Origin: Amycolatopsis nalaikhensis | Lineage (GTDB): Bacteria; Actinomycetota; Actinomycetes; Mycobacteriales; Pseudonocardiaceae | DNA: 64,000 nt | NCBI RefSeq assembly: GCF_030264295.1 | Contig: NZ_CP127173.1 | Span: forward strand, 8,625,501 to 8,689,500 | Direction: 5' to 3' | Program-made: the position numbers and the translations under genes | The notes under the pieces: model-generated | What the model saw: only the letters and a program-made list of their open reading frames with translations | The model's database searches: none | What the model was told of the DNA's origin: nothing | Shown here: positions 1-7,894 of the stretch, one piece after another | Numbering within the stretch: the stretch's first letter is position 1 | Layout of the letters: every line of letters begins with the position of its first letter

Positions 1-1
1 G

Positions 2-313
2 CTCACCGGCACCGGCGGGCCCGTGCTCCTGGTGCCGGTGCTGCTGGCGCTCGGCGTGCCCGCGTTGACGACGATCGCGGCCGGGCAGCTGATCCAGCTC
101 CCGCTCGTCGGCTTCGCGACGCTCGGTTACGCGGCGCAGGGGTCCGTCCACTTCGGACTCGGCACTGCCCTCGGCGTGCTGGCCGGGGCCGGCACGTTCC
201 TCGGAACCCGCCTGGCCAGACGACTCCGGGGACAGCACCTGCACCGCGTCGCCTCCGCCGCACTGGTCGGCTTCGGCGGCTTCCTCTTCACCCTGCCGTT
301 CCTCCCGCGCTAG
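2..313 (+). CDS. TauE/SafE-family membrane permease, C-terminal part
   Basis: The gene enters from the left edge in frame 2, so only its last 103 residues are visible. They read as hydrophobic membrane segments and open with the glycine-rich LTGTGGP turn typical of the second half of sulfite/sulfonate exporter (TauE/SafE, DUF81) proteins. A short basic loop (ARRLRG) is followed by a last helix ending in LPFLPR. The family exports sulfite, sulfoacetate or related organosulfur anions, but substrate cannot be read here. The stop lies 24 bases before the PLP-enzyme start, so the two may be co-transcribed; a sulfur link to that enzyme (possible D-cysteine desulfhydrase) is tempting inference only. 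Confidence 0.75.
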   Translation, partial: LTGTGGPVLLVPVLLALGVPALTTIAAGQLIQLPLVGFATLGYAAQGSVHFGLGTALGVLAGAGTFLGTRLARRLRGQHLHRVASAALVGFGGFLFTLPFLPR

Positions 314-337
314 AAAGGCTCCGTCGCCAGAAAGGAC

Positions 338-1354
338 GTGCCCGTGGACCTCACGACCCGGCTCGCCCGCTTCCCGCGCGAACACCTGGCCCTGACCCCG
401 ACCCCGCTGGACGAGCTTTCCCGTCTCTCGGCCGAGCTCGGCCCCCGCGTCCTGCTCAAGCGCGACGACCTCACCGGCCTCGCCCTCGGCGGCGACAAAC
501 CCCGCAAGCTCGAATACGAACTCGCCCGCGCCCGCCGGGACGGCGCGGACGTCGTGGTGACGTGCGGCTCGATGCAGAGCAACCACGCCCGCCTGACCAC
601 CGCGGCCGCCCGGCGGCTCGGCATGGACTGCACGGTCGTGCTCAGCCGCGACGCCTACGACGAGTTCCAGGGCAACCTGCTGACCGTGCGGCTGCTCGGC
701 GCCGACGTCCGGGTCGTCGACGTCGCCGACCACTGGGGTCTCGACACCCACGTCCAGGCGGTGTGCGACGAGCTGCGTGCGGCCGGGCGGCGGCCGCACG
801 CCGTCCCGATCAGCGGGACCACCCCGCACAGCTGCCTCGGCTACGTCCGGGCCGGCCTAGAACTCGCCGCCCAATTGCGCGAACGCGGTGAGCGCCCGGA
901 CGCCGTCTACCTGCCGTTCGGCACCGGCGGGATCTTCACCGCGGTGACGCTCGCCTTGCGGGACCAGGGTTTCCCGTGCCCGGTCATCGGCATCAGCGTC
1001 AACCAGGACCGAGACGCGTGCCAGGCGGACTACCGGCACTGGTGGGGCGAACTGACCGCGTTGCTGGAGATCGGCGCGCCGCCGCCGGAGGTCGAGATCC
1101 ACGACGAGTTCGTCGGACGCGAGTACGGCGACCCGACCGAGGCGTGCCTCGACGCGATCCTCCTGCTGGCGCGCACCGAAGGCGTCCTGCTCGACCCCGT
1201 CTACAGCGGCAAGACCTTCGCCGGGTTCCTCGCCCACCAGGCGGCCGGGCGCTGGGGTGCCGGGCACCGCGTGGTGGTGCTGCACAGCGGCGGCGTGCCC
1301 GCGCTGTTCGCCTACCACGACGCCTTGGCCGAGCACCTGGCCAAACGCGGCTAG
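338..1354 (+). CDS. PLP-dependent D-cysteine desulfhydrase / ACC deaminase family enzyme
   Basis: A fold-type II PLP enzyme of 338 residues, the usual family length. The PLP lysine is K54 in GGDKPRK, followed by the phosphate/substrate loop SMQSNH (residues 78-83), a glycine-rich FGTGG loop and the DPVYSGK segment with the conserved active-site tyrosine. True ACC deaminases have Glu directly after this Tyr, while D-cysteine desulfhydrases have Thr; here it is Ser. Desulfhydration of D-cysteine, giving pyruvate, H2S and ammonia, is therefore more likely than ACC deamination. The GTG start has an AAAGGA ribosome site. The TAG stop lies in the six-base target duplication of the neighbouring IS481-type element, so the protein is intact despite the insertion. 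Confidence 0.85.
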   Translation: MPVDLTTRLARFPREHLALTPTPLDELSRLSAELGPRVLLKRDDLTGLALGGDKPRKLEYELARARRDGADVVVTCGSMQSNHARLTTAAARRLGMDCTVVLSRDAYDEFQGNLLTVRLLGADVRVVDVADHWGLDTHVQAVCDELRAAGRRPHAVPISGTTPHSCLGYVRAGLELAAQLRERGERPDAVYLPFGTGGIFTAVTLALRDQGFPCPVIGISVNQDRDACQADYRHWWGELTALLEIGAPPPEVEIHDEFVGREYGDPTEACLDAILLLARTEGVLLDPVYSGKTFAGFLAHQAAGRWGAGHRVVVLHSGGVPALFAYHDALAEHLAKRG

Positions 1355-1355
1355 G
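1350..1355. repeat. Target-site duplication of the IS481 element, left copy
   Basis: GCTAGG is repeated exactly at 2385-2390; the bases on either side differ, so the repeat is precisely 6 bp. It fits the NCTAGN target known for IS481. CTAG here supplies the TAG stop of the PLP enzyme on the plus strand and the TAG stop of the transposase on the minus strand. Confidence 0.85.
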
Positions 1356-2331
1356 TGTGCTGCTGCTTCTGGTCGTTGACACCCTGGGATGGGGGTTGGG
1401 TCTTCTGTAGCAGCCTCTCATACGGGGTCTGGCCGTCCAGGCCGCCGTGCGGGCGGTGGTAGTTGTAGTAGTCCTCCCATTCCTTGAGCTTGTCGTTGAA
1501 GGCGCCGATGTCGCCGAGGACGACACCGTCGAGCAGCCGATAGAACTCCTCGGCGTCGATGCGGTGCGAACGCTCGACCTTCCCGTTGAGCCGCGGCGTG
1601 GCGGGCCTGATGTAGACGTGCCCGATGCCTTGGTCGAGCAGATGCCAGTGGAACGCGGACTGGAATTCCGCACCGTTGTCAGTCTGGATCTTCTCGACCT
1701 GGAACGGCAGCCGGGACAGCACGTAGTCCAAGAACTGGATCGCGGTCTTCTGATCGGAGCGGGGATAGATCCGCAGGATCCGCAGGCGAGTGCAGTCGTC
1801 GATGGCGGTGTACTGGTAGTACCGCTTCTTCCGGCCGGCGTCGGTGGTGATCGGTTCGACGAACTTGACGTCGATCTGCAACTGGTGGCCGGGGCGCTGC
1901 TTCTCATACCGCTTCCACCGCTGCTGGTGGCGTTTGTAGCGCTGAGACGCCGGCAGCCGGCTCATGCCCAGGCGTTTGAGGATGCGGTAGATCGTGGAGT
2001 GGCCGATCTCCTGGTCGTGATAGCGGCGCAGGTACATCTCGATCTTCAGCGGGCCGAAGTGGTAGTGCTGGCGCAGGTGGATGATCTTCTCGACCACCTC
2101 GGGAGGAGTGATCGTCGGGCAGTGCAGCGGGGCGCTCGAGCGGTCCTTCAGCCCGTCGATGCCCTCGTCCTCGTAGCGGCGTTTCCACCGGTAGAACACG
2201 GTCCGGCTGATGCCGTAGTAGCGGCAGGTCGCCGCGACGTTGCCGCTGACTTCTTCGGCGTGACGAAGGACGGCCAGGCGCCGGTTTGCACGCCTGACCA
2301 GGTCCTTCTCACTCCATACTCGCTCAGCCAT
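1351..2331 (-). CDS. IS481-family transposase (DDE integrase)
   Basis: A 326-residue transposase. The N-terminal helix-turn-helix (about 12-55) contains CRYYGISRTVFYRW, a second HTH-like segment follows, and the C-terminal two thirds is an rve integrase core. Catalytic residues are visible: D in QLQIDVKF, D in IQTDNGAEF and E in NGKVERSH. The ATG at 2331 is chosen over an upstream TTG/ATG because GGGAGG sits four bases before it. The reading frame leaves the element at its left end and stops on the TAG of the target duplication, as known for IS481-type elements. The gene appears intact and may be active. Confidence 0.92.
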   Translation of the reverse strand: MAERVWSEKDLVRRANRRLAVLRHAEEVSGNVAATCRYYGISRTVFYRWKRRYEDEGIDGLKDRSSAPLHCPTITPPEVVEKIIHLRQHYHFGPLKIEMYLRRYHDQEIGHSTIYRILKRLGMSRLPASQRYKRHQQRWKRYEKQRPGHQLQIDVKFVEPITTDAGRKKRYYQYTAIDDCTRLRILRIYPRSDQKTAIQFLDYVLSRLPFQVEKIQTDNGAEFQSAFHWHLLDQGIGHVYIRPATPRLNGKVERSHRIDAEEFYRLLDGVVLGDIGAFNDKLKEWEDYYNYHRPHGGLDGQTPYERLLQKTQPPSQGVNDQKQQHT

Positions 2332-2384
2332 GGGCCTCCCTTGATCAGGAGCCCAGACTGTCAACAACCTCTGTCAGTTTTAGA
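1356..2384 (-). mobile_element. IS481-family insertion sequence
   Basis: A 1029-bp element with one transposase, flanked by the direct repeat GCTAGG. The 26-base ends are imperfect inverted repeats: left begins TGTGCTGCTGC and right (reversed) begins TCTAAAACTGA. They agree at about 15 positions, including the inner run GTTGACA. The target type, single-ORF structure and transposase class all fit IS481. It separates the PLP enzyme from the convergent ArsR-like gene without damaging either. Confidence 0.85.
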
Positions 2385-2390
2385 GCTAGG
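2385..2390. repeat. Target-site duplication of the IS481 element, right copy
   Basis: Second copy of GCTAGG. Its CTA (2386-2388) is the TAG stop of the ArsR-like regulator on the minus strand. Removing one copy plus the element restores a convergent pair sharing a single CTAG stop. Confidence 0.85.
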
Positions 2391-3042
2391 CGCGGGTGAG
2401 GCGGACGCAGCAGAAGCCGGGGCGCGGGGCCAGCTTCGCCCGCAGGCCGCGCTCGCCGACGCCGGCCAGCATGCCTTCGACGAGCCCGAGGTTCATCTCG
2501 CAGACCAGCCGCGTGTGCGTGCGGGCGAGCCGGTGGAACGGGCAGTTCGCGAGCAGCACCTCGCCGTCCTCGGTGCGCGGTTCGAAGCCGTGTTCTTCGA
2601 GCGTGCCGATGATCTCCGTGGCGCCTTCGGCGAGCTCCGCGCCCGTCTCACGGGCCCGGCGCCCCAGCACTTCCCGCGGCGAGCCGCCGGTCTCGTCGGC
2701 TTCCTCGATCGCCCCCGCGAGCAGCTGACCAGCGAGTTCGTACTGCCGCTCGGGCAGGGAGACGCACACCTGCCGGTCGGATCGGCGGTAGAGCTTCGCC
2801 GGGCGGCCCGCGCCCGGCCCGCTGCGCCCGGTGCGGCGCTCGTGCCCGACGGCGAGGAGCCGTTCGTCCACCAGGCGGTCGAGGTGGAACGCGACGGTCG
2901 CACGCGGCACGCTGAGGGCGGCGGCGACGTCGTCCCGGCTCACCGGCTCCGGCTGGCGGACGACGTACTCGTACAACCGGCGCCGGGTCGGCTCGTCGAG
3001 CGCCGCCACCGCGGCCAGCGCGCCGGCCTGGGACTTGTGCAT
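2386..3042 (-). CDS. ArsR-type regulator with Cys-containing C-terminal sensor domain
   Basis: 218 residues. A winged helix-turn-helix occupies about 10-75 (SVPRATVAFHLDRLVDE is the recognition region), followed by a long C-terminal domain. That domain contains NCPFHRLARTHTRLVCEMN and ends in GFCCVRL, so it has spaced cysteines at two sites plus a terminal Cys pair. The CPFH...C arrangement resembles SufR-like and COG2345 regulators that bind an iron-sulfur cluster; cluster binding here is inference. It is divergent from folE across 86 bases and probably controls folE and the flavin reductase. The end of the gene abuts the IS481 element but is intact. Confidence 0.78.
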   Translation of the reverse strand: MHKSQAGALAAVAALDEPTRRRLYEYVVRQPEPVSRDDVAAALSVPRATVAFHLDRLVDERLLAVGHERRTGRSGPGAGRPAKLYRRSDRQVCVSLPERQYELAGQLLAGAIEEADETGGSPREVLGRRARETGAELAEGATEIIGTLEEHGFEPRTEDGEVLLANCPFHRLARTHTRLVCEMNLGLVEGMLAGVGERGLRAKLAPRPGFCCVRLTRA

Positions 3043-3067
3043 CTCCGCACTCTAAAACAAATAATCG

Positions 3068-3119
3068 TTGACGAAAACCCCCGCGGGCTTCTAATGTCGG
3101 CCCGACTTGGTTTTACAAG
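3068..3119 (+). promoter_or_regulatory. folE promoter with a downstream dyad
   Basis: TTGACG at 3068-3073 and TCTAAT at 3090-3095 are spaced by 16 bases, a good vegetative-type promoter. CTTGGTTTTACAAG at 3106-3119 is a dyad with perfect 4-base arms (CTTG/CAAG) just after the expected start, a plausible repressor site for the divergent ArsR-like protein. The ribosome site AGGAGG follows directly. Confidence 0.55.
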
Positions 3120-3128
3120 GAGGCTTCC

Positions 3129-3749
3129 GTGACCGTCGAACCCGTCAGCGAACCCATTCCGCTGCGGCACCTCGGTGTCGTTCACGACCGTGACGCGATG
3201 GACCTGCGCGCGGCGGAACGCGCGGTCGCCGACCTGCTGCGCGCGCTCGGGAAGGACCCCGGCTCCGAGCACCTGCACGACACCCCGCGCCGCGTGGCCA
3301 ACGCGTACGCGGAGATGCTGCGCCCGCGCGACTTCCAGCTGACGACGTTCCCCAACGACGAGGGCTACGACGAGCTGGTGCTGGCGAAGAGCATCCCCGT
3401 GCAGTCGCTGTGCGAGCACCACCTGCTGCCCTTCCGCGGCGTCGCGCACGTCGGGTACCTGCCCGGCGAGCGCATCCTCGGGCTGTCGAAGCTCGCCCGC
3501 GTCGTCGAGCTGTTCGCGCGCGACCTGCAGGTGCAGGAACGGCTGACCAAGCAGGTCGCCGACTGGCTGCAGGAGCACCTGGCCCCGAAGGGCGTCGGCG
3601 TCGTGATCGAGGCCGAGCACCTGTGCATGTCGCTGCGCGGGGTGCGGGCGAACGGGGCGCTGACCGTGACGTCGTCCCTGCACGGCATGCTGCGCGAGGA
3701 ACCCAAGACCCGGCAGGAGTTCTTCGCCCTGACCGGCGTGCACGGCTGA
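3129..3749 (+). CDS. folE: GTP cyclohydrolase I
   Basis: 206 residues, normal for a class I enzyme. It converts GTP to dihydroneopterin triphosphate, the first step to folate or pterins. The zinc/active-site motif SLCEHHLLPF (about residues 97-106) and the second motif EAEHLCMSLRGV are both present, so the Cys-His-Cys metal site is complete. The GTG start is preceded by AAGGAGG. It lies outside any folate biosynthesis cluster: the partner is a flavin reductase seven bases downstream and the likely regulator is a Cys-containing ArsR-type protein. It is therefore probably an accessory, stress- or metal-responsive paralogue rather than the housekeeping folE (inference). Confidence 0.93.
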   Translation: MTVEPVSEPIPLRHLGVVHDRDAMDLRAAERAVADLLRALGKDPGSEHLHDTPRRVANAYAEMLRPRDFQLTTFPNDEGYDELVLAKSIPVQSLCEHHLLPFRGVAHVGYLPGERILGLSKLARVVELFARDLQVQERLTKQVADWLQEHLAPKGVGVVIEAEHLCMSLRGVRANGALTVTSSLHGMLREEPKTRQEFFALTGVHG

Positions 3750-3756
3750 GGCCGCC

Positions 3757-4962
3757 ATGGACACCCACGTCATCGTCGGAGGCGGGCTCACCGGCGCCAA
3801 GGCCGCGGAAACCCTGCGCGCCGAAGGGTTTTCCGGCCGCGTCGTCGTGGTCGGCGCGGAGCCGGACCTGCCGTACGAGCGGCCACCGCTGTCGAAGGGC
3901 TACCTGCTCGGCCAGGACGACCGGGCGTCGGTGTTCGTCCACGACGAGCAGTGGTACGCCGACCAGCGCGTCGAAGTCCTGACCGGACGGCGCGTGACGG
4001 CCCTGGACCGCGCCGCCCACGAAGTCGAGCTGGCCGGCGGCGAGCGCCTCGGCTACACGAAGCTGCTGCTCGCGACCGGCGCGTCGCCGCGACGGCTGCG
4101 CGTGCCGGGCAACGACCTCAAGGGCGTCCACTACCTGCGCCGCCTCGCGCACGCCGATCGGCTGCGCGACGCGCTGGCGTCCGGCGGGCGCGTCGTCGTC
4201 GCGGGCGCGGGCTGGATCGGGCTGGAAACCGCGGCCGCGGCCCGGACTTACGGCTGCGAGGTCGCGGTCGTCGAACCGGCCGGATCGCCGCTGCACGCGG
4301 CGCTCGGGCCGGAACTGGGCGGGTTCTTCGCCGACCTGCACCGCCGCCACGGCGTGGACCTGCGGCTCGGCACGACCGTGACGGGCTTCGCGGGCGACTC
4401 GGCGGTCACGGCGGTCCAGACCAACCAAGACGAGATCCCGGCCGACGCGGTCGTCGTCGGCATCGGCGCGCGCCCCGAGACCCAGCTGGCCGAAGAGGCG
4501 GGCTTGGCCGTCGACGACGGCGTCTGCGTCGACGCCGGGTTCCGCACGGAGGACCCGGACATCTTCGCGGCGGGCGACGTCGCCAGCGCGTGGCACCCGG
4601 CGTACGAGCGCCGGATCCGGGTCGAGCACTGGGCGGCGGCCACCAACGGCGGCCCGGCGGCGGCGCGCTCGATGCTCGGGCACGAAGTCGTCCACGACGA
4701 GCTGCCGTACTTCTTCTCGGACCAGTACGACGTGGGCATGGAGTTCACGGGCTGGTTCCCGCCCGGCGGCTACGACCGCGTGGTGACCCGCGGGACCGAC
4801 GAGGCGTTCCACGCGTACTGGCTCGCGGACGGCCGCGTGGTCGCCGGAATGCACGTGAACCAGTGGGACGAGGGCCTCGACGCGGTGCGCAAGCTGATCG
4901 CCGACGGCCGACCGGTCGACGCGGACCGGCTCGCCGACCCGGCGGCGCCGCTGCCGGGCTAG
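3757..4962 (+). CDS. FAD/NAD(P)-dependent ferredoxin-reductase-type oxidoreductase
   Basis: 401 residues of the rubredoxin/ferredoxin reductase type. FAD-binding GGGLTGAKAAE is at residues 8-18, the NAD(P) Rossmann motif GAGWIGLETA is near 149, and the second FAD motif DIFAAGDVA is near 269. A C-terminal reductase domain begins with the typical YFFSDQYD. Such enzymes pass electrons from NAD(P)H to a ferredoxin, which serves P450s or dioxygenases, but no ferredoxin is adjacent. It forms a tight operon with folE, with a 7-base gap. It could reduce a pterin or protect during redox stress, but the sequence gives no proof of substrate. Confidence 0.88.
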   Translation: MDTHVIVGGGLTGAKAAETLRAEGFSGRVVVVGAEPDLPYERPPLSKGYLLGQDDRASVFVHDEQWYADQRVEVLTGRRVTALDRAAHEVELAGGERLGYTKLLLATGASPRRLRVPGNDLKGVHYLRRLAHADRLRDALASGGRVVVAGAGWIGLETAAAARTYGCEVAVVEPAGSPLHAALGPELGGFFADLHRRHGVDLRLGTTVTGFAGDSAVTAVQTNQDEIPADAVVVGIGARPETQLAEEAGLAVDDGVCVDAGFRTEDPDIFAAGDVASAWHPAYERRIRVEHWAAATNGGPAAARSMLGHEVVHDELPYFFSDQYDVGMEFTGWFPPGGYDRVVTRGTDEAFHAYWLADGRVVAGMHVNQWDEGLDAVRKLIADGRPVDADRLADPAAPLPG

Positions 4963-5022
4963 CTCCTCGCCGAGCCGGGCGCCACGGGCGCGATACCCGC
5001 GGCCGTCCCAAAACCCGCCCGC

Positions 5023-5460
5023 CTAGTCCTCGCGCCGGTGCCGCCCGCCGCTGCGGCTGCCGGTGATCACCCGCATCCGCAGCACCAGATCACCCCGCCG
5101 GGCCCGGCGCGCGTACTCCAGCAACGCCTCCACCTGCTCCCGCGGCAGCCATCCCTGGTGCGCGCCGGCCTCCAGGCGCAGCAGATGGGTCACCAGCTCG
5201 CGCGACTCCTCGTCGTGCTCACCGGCCAGCTCCGCGAACCGGGACGCCGACTCGGCTTCACCGTCGCACCAAGCCGTCATCGCCAGGAGCGTCGCCGTGG
5301 CGGTCATGATGTCTCCACGGTGGACACCGCCCTCCGCCGCCAGGTGCTCCGCCAGCTGGAAGCTGCGTGTCCCGACCCCTCCCGCTCCTTCCCGGAGCAC
5401 CGCTTCCGCGAGTGCCCGGATCTGCCGCGTGACATAGTCCCCGCTCGACAACCCCGCCAT
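5023..5460 (-). CDS. Unknown small helical protein
   Basis: 145 residues, not recognised. The product is acidic and mostly helical, with no signal peptide or membrane segment, and ends in a very basic tail (SRSGGRHRRED). The N-terminal SGDYVTRQIRALAEAVL resembles the DYxxRQI opening of some uncharacterised bacterial proteins. The start at 5460 is chosen because GGAGGGG lies seven bases before the ATG; a longer frame to 5544 has no such support. It lies downstream of, and in the same direction as, the two-component genes, with a 109-base gap. Confidence 0.6.
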   Translation of the reverse strand: MAGLSSGDYVTRQIRALAEAVLREGAGGVGTRSFQLAEHLAAEGGVHRGDIMTATATLLAMTAWCDGEAESASRFAELAGEHDEESRELVTHLLRLEAGAHQGWLPREQVEALLEYARRARRGDLVLRMRVITGSRSGGRHRRED

Positions 5461-5569
5461 GCCGTCCCCTCCGCCGCGCACGGAACCCGTGCGGTCACCC
5501 GACAGGTGTACTGCATCGGCGCCTGGATACGTCGAACCCCCCACCGGTTACGGCCGAACAGCCGGAAAT

Positions 5570-6229
5570 TCAGCCCGATCGACCAGGCTCGCCGCGCCGT
5601 TGAGACATGTAGACGGCTGCGGAGGTGCGCCGCTCGACCCCGAGCTTGTGCAGCACCGACGACACGTAGTTCTTCACCGTCTTCTCGGCCAGGAACAGCC
5701 GCGCGGCGATCTGGCGGTTCGTCAGGCCCTCCGCGACGAGGTCGAGGACCCGCCGCTCCTGGGGGCTGAGCTGCTCGTACCGCGGGTCCGGCGCCGAGAC
5801 GTCCGCCCCGCGCAGCTTGTTCATCACCGAGGCCGTCAAGTTCGCGTCCAGCAGCGACCCGCCGACGGCGACCGTGCGGACGGCCTCGACCAGCGACCGG
5901 CCGGAAACCTGCTTCAGCATGTACCCGGCCGCGCCCGCCATGATCGCGCCGAACAGCGCGTCGTCGTCCGAATAGGACGTCAGCATCAGGCACGCCGGCG
6001 GCGGCTCGACCGTCGAGCGGATCTCGCGGCACACCTCGACGCCCTGGCCGTCCGGCAGCCGGACGTCGAGGATCGCCACGTCCGGGCGGGACTGCGGGAT
6101 CCGGACCAGCGCCTCGGCCGCCGTCGCCGCCTCCCCGACAACGTCGATGTCCTCTTCGGACTCGAAGACGGTCTTCAGCCCGGTCCGGACCAGCTCGTGG
6201 TCGTCGAGCAGGAATACCGAGATCGTCAT
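5570..6229 (-). CDS. NarL/FixJ-family response regulator (DevR-like)
   Basis: 219 residues. The receiver domain spans about 1-120, with the acidic pair in LLDDHE, the phospho-acceptor Asp in VAILDVRLPDG near 55 and the Lys in YMLKQVSG near 105. The C-terminal LuxR helix-turn-helix (about 150-210) reads LSPQERRVLDLVAEGLTNRQ with recognition helix AEKTVKNYVSSVL. The ATG overlaps the stop of the kinase gene (ATGA), so the two are translationally coupled. The layout resembles DevR/DosR systems that govern hypoxia or redox dormancy responses. A palindrome typical of such regulators lies nearby at 8366-8379. Confidence 0.9.
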   Translation of the reverse strand: MTISVFLLDDHELVRTGLKTVFESEEDIDVVGEAATAAEALVRIPQSRPDVAILDVRLPDGQGVEVCREIRSTVEPPPACLMLTSYSDDDALFGAIMAGAAGYMLKQVSGRSLVEAVRTVAVGGSLLDANLTASVMNKLRGADVSAPDPRYEQLSPQERRVLDLVAEGLTNRQIAARLFLAEKTVKNYVSSVLHKLGVERRTSAAVYMSQRRGEPGRSG

Positions 6230-7746
6230 CGTCCACTCCCATGCTCGCCGGCGTGCGCCGGCAGCTCGGCCGTCCATTCCAGCCGGGAACCGCCGCCCTC
6301 GGCGGCCACCAGCCCGCAGTTCCCGCTCCACCGTGCCGCACGGGCCGCCAGGTTGGCGAGCCCGCTGACCCGGCCGGGTCCGGGCGGCGGCCCGGCCCCG
6401 TCGTCGCGCACCACCAGGTTCAGCCGCCTGCCGAGCGGGTCCACGGTGACCTCGACCGAGCACGTGGTCGCCCCGGCGTGGCGCGCGACGTTCGTCAGCG
6501 CCTCGCGCAGGGACGCGGTCAGGTCGGTGCGGACCGCGTCCGGCACGGCGGCGTCCAGGGGCCCGTCGAAGCCGACGCGCGGCTCGAAACCCAGGGTGTC
6601 CCGGGCGTCGAGGGCCACCCGCAGCAGCTCCGCGCGGAGGCTGCCCTGCGCCTGCGCCGGTGCCTGCAGCGAGAAGATGCTGTTGCGGATCTCGCGGATC
6701 GTGCCGTCGAGGTCCTGGGCGAACCCGGCGACGCGCGCGGCGACCGCCGGGTCGGCGATCAGCCTGCTCACCCCCTCCAGGCCGAGGCCGGTCGCGAAGA
6801 GCCGCTGGATCACCAGGTCGTGGAGGTCGCGGGCGATCCGGTCGCGGTCTTCGAACACCGCCAGCCGCTGGCGCGCCTCCTGCGCGCGGGAGAACTCGAC
6901 GGCGAGCGCTGCGTGCCCGGCGAACGTCTCGGCGAGCTGGACGTCGGAGTCGGTGAACGGCGACTTGTCCCGGAACTTGGCCACCACCAGCACCCCGAGG
7001 GTGTCTTCGCCGACGAGCAGCGGCACCGAGATGGCCGAGTCCAGGTCCTTGATCATGGCCGGCATCGGCCCGGCGCGGTCGCGCTGCTGTTCCTGGACGC
7101 GTTCGCCGTAGTCGCGGACCACGACCGGGCGGCGGGTGGTGAACGCGACACCGGTCGCGGTGCCTTCGGCGGGCACGGTCAGGCCGATGAGCCGGTCGGC
7201 GTCCTCCCCCGGCGGCTCGACGACGTCGAACACGAGCTCGGCGGGCCCGGTGGGCCGCGCGATGGCGCCCGCGGTCCCGCCCGCGACGACGCGGGCCCGC
7301 TCGGCGATCAGCCGGAGCGTGGCGCGCAGGTCCTGGGCGCCGAGCAGCGCTTCGGTGACGTCGTAGGACGCCTCGAGCCAGCGTTCGCGGCGGCGCATCT
7401 GGTCGACGAGCAGTGCCTTCTCGACCGCCATCCCGGTCGCCGCGGTGAGCGCGCTCAGCACCTCCCGTTCGCGGCGGTTGAACTCGCCGCCGTCGCCGGG
7501 CTCGACCACGAGGGTGCCGAACGTGCGCGTCCCGGCGCGGACCGGCAGCTCGACCGCGCCGTCCCCCGGCCTGCCCCGGCCGTACTCGGCGACGCCGCCT
7601 TCCGCCAGCTCCAGCCGGGCGCGGCGCGCGCCGAGCAGCTCGCCCGTCGCCGTCACCGCGCGTTCCAGCAGCGACGGCAGCTCGAGTTCGCGGGCGATGC
7701 TCCCGACCGCGGCGAGGATCGCCGGCATGCTGATTTCGTCCGCCAC
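6226..7746 (-). CDS. GAF-domain sensor histidine kinase (DevS-like)
   Basis: 506 residues with two GAF-like sensor domains (about 15-125 and 140-290), then a HisKA_3 dimerisation/phospho-acceptor helix and an HATPase_c domain. The phosphoryl site is His in RIARDLHDLVIQRLFATGLGL; LREALTNVARHAGA is the N-box and VRDDGAGP the G-box. No membrane segments are seen, so it is cytosolic. This architecture matches the oxygen/redox sensors DevS/DosT. Whether a haem or flavin is bound in GAF cannot be told. The start is GTG at 7746. It overlaps its cognate response regulator by 4 bases. Confidence 0.9.
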   Translation of the reverse strand: MADEISMPAILAAVGSIARELELPSLLERAVTATGELLGARRARLELAEGGVAEYGRGRPGDGAVELPVRAGTRTFGTLVVEPGDGGEFNRREREVLSALTAATGMAVEKALLVDQMRRRERWLEASYDVTEALLGAQDLRATLRLIAERARVVAGGTAGAIARPTGPAELVFDVVEPPGEDADRLIGLTVPAEGTATGVAFTTRRPVVVRDYGERVQEQQRDRAGPMPAMIKDLDSAISVPLLVGEDTLGVLVVAKFRDKSPFTDSDVQLAETFAGHAALAVEFSRAQEARQRLAVFEDRDRIARDLHDLVIQRLFATGLGLEGVSRLIADPAVAARVAGFAQDLDGTIREIRNSIFSLQAPAQAQGSLRAELLRVALDARDTLGFEPRVGFDGPLDAAVPDAVRTDLTASLREALTNVARHAGATTCSVEVTVDPLGRRLNLVVRDDGAGPPPGPGRVSGLANLAARAARWSGNCGLVAAEGGGSRLEWTAELPAHAGEHGSGR

Positions 7747-7894
7747 GTCCCGTCGACCCCGTCGGCTCCGACCCGATCCCGGGCTTGCCCCGGGCCGTCA
7801 AGGGTGCCACAAGCCACTGCCCGTGACGGCCCAATCCGGTTCGTCCATCCGGTGGGTCGATCGGGGGACGGCCACTGTTACGGCGATCGGCGGA

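Noticed and set aside
338..1354. Annotation of the PLP enzyme as ACC deaminase
   Set aside because: The residue after the active-site Tyr is Ser (PVYSGK) rather than the Glu needed in ACC deaminases; the D-cysteine desulfhydrase side of the family fits better.
3145..4854. Open frame of 569 codons opposite folE and the flavin reductase
   Set aside because: Shadow frame: no domain, and both sense genes show full motif sets.
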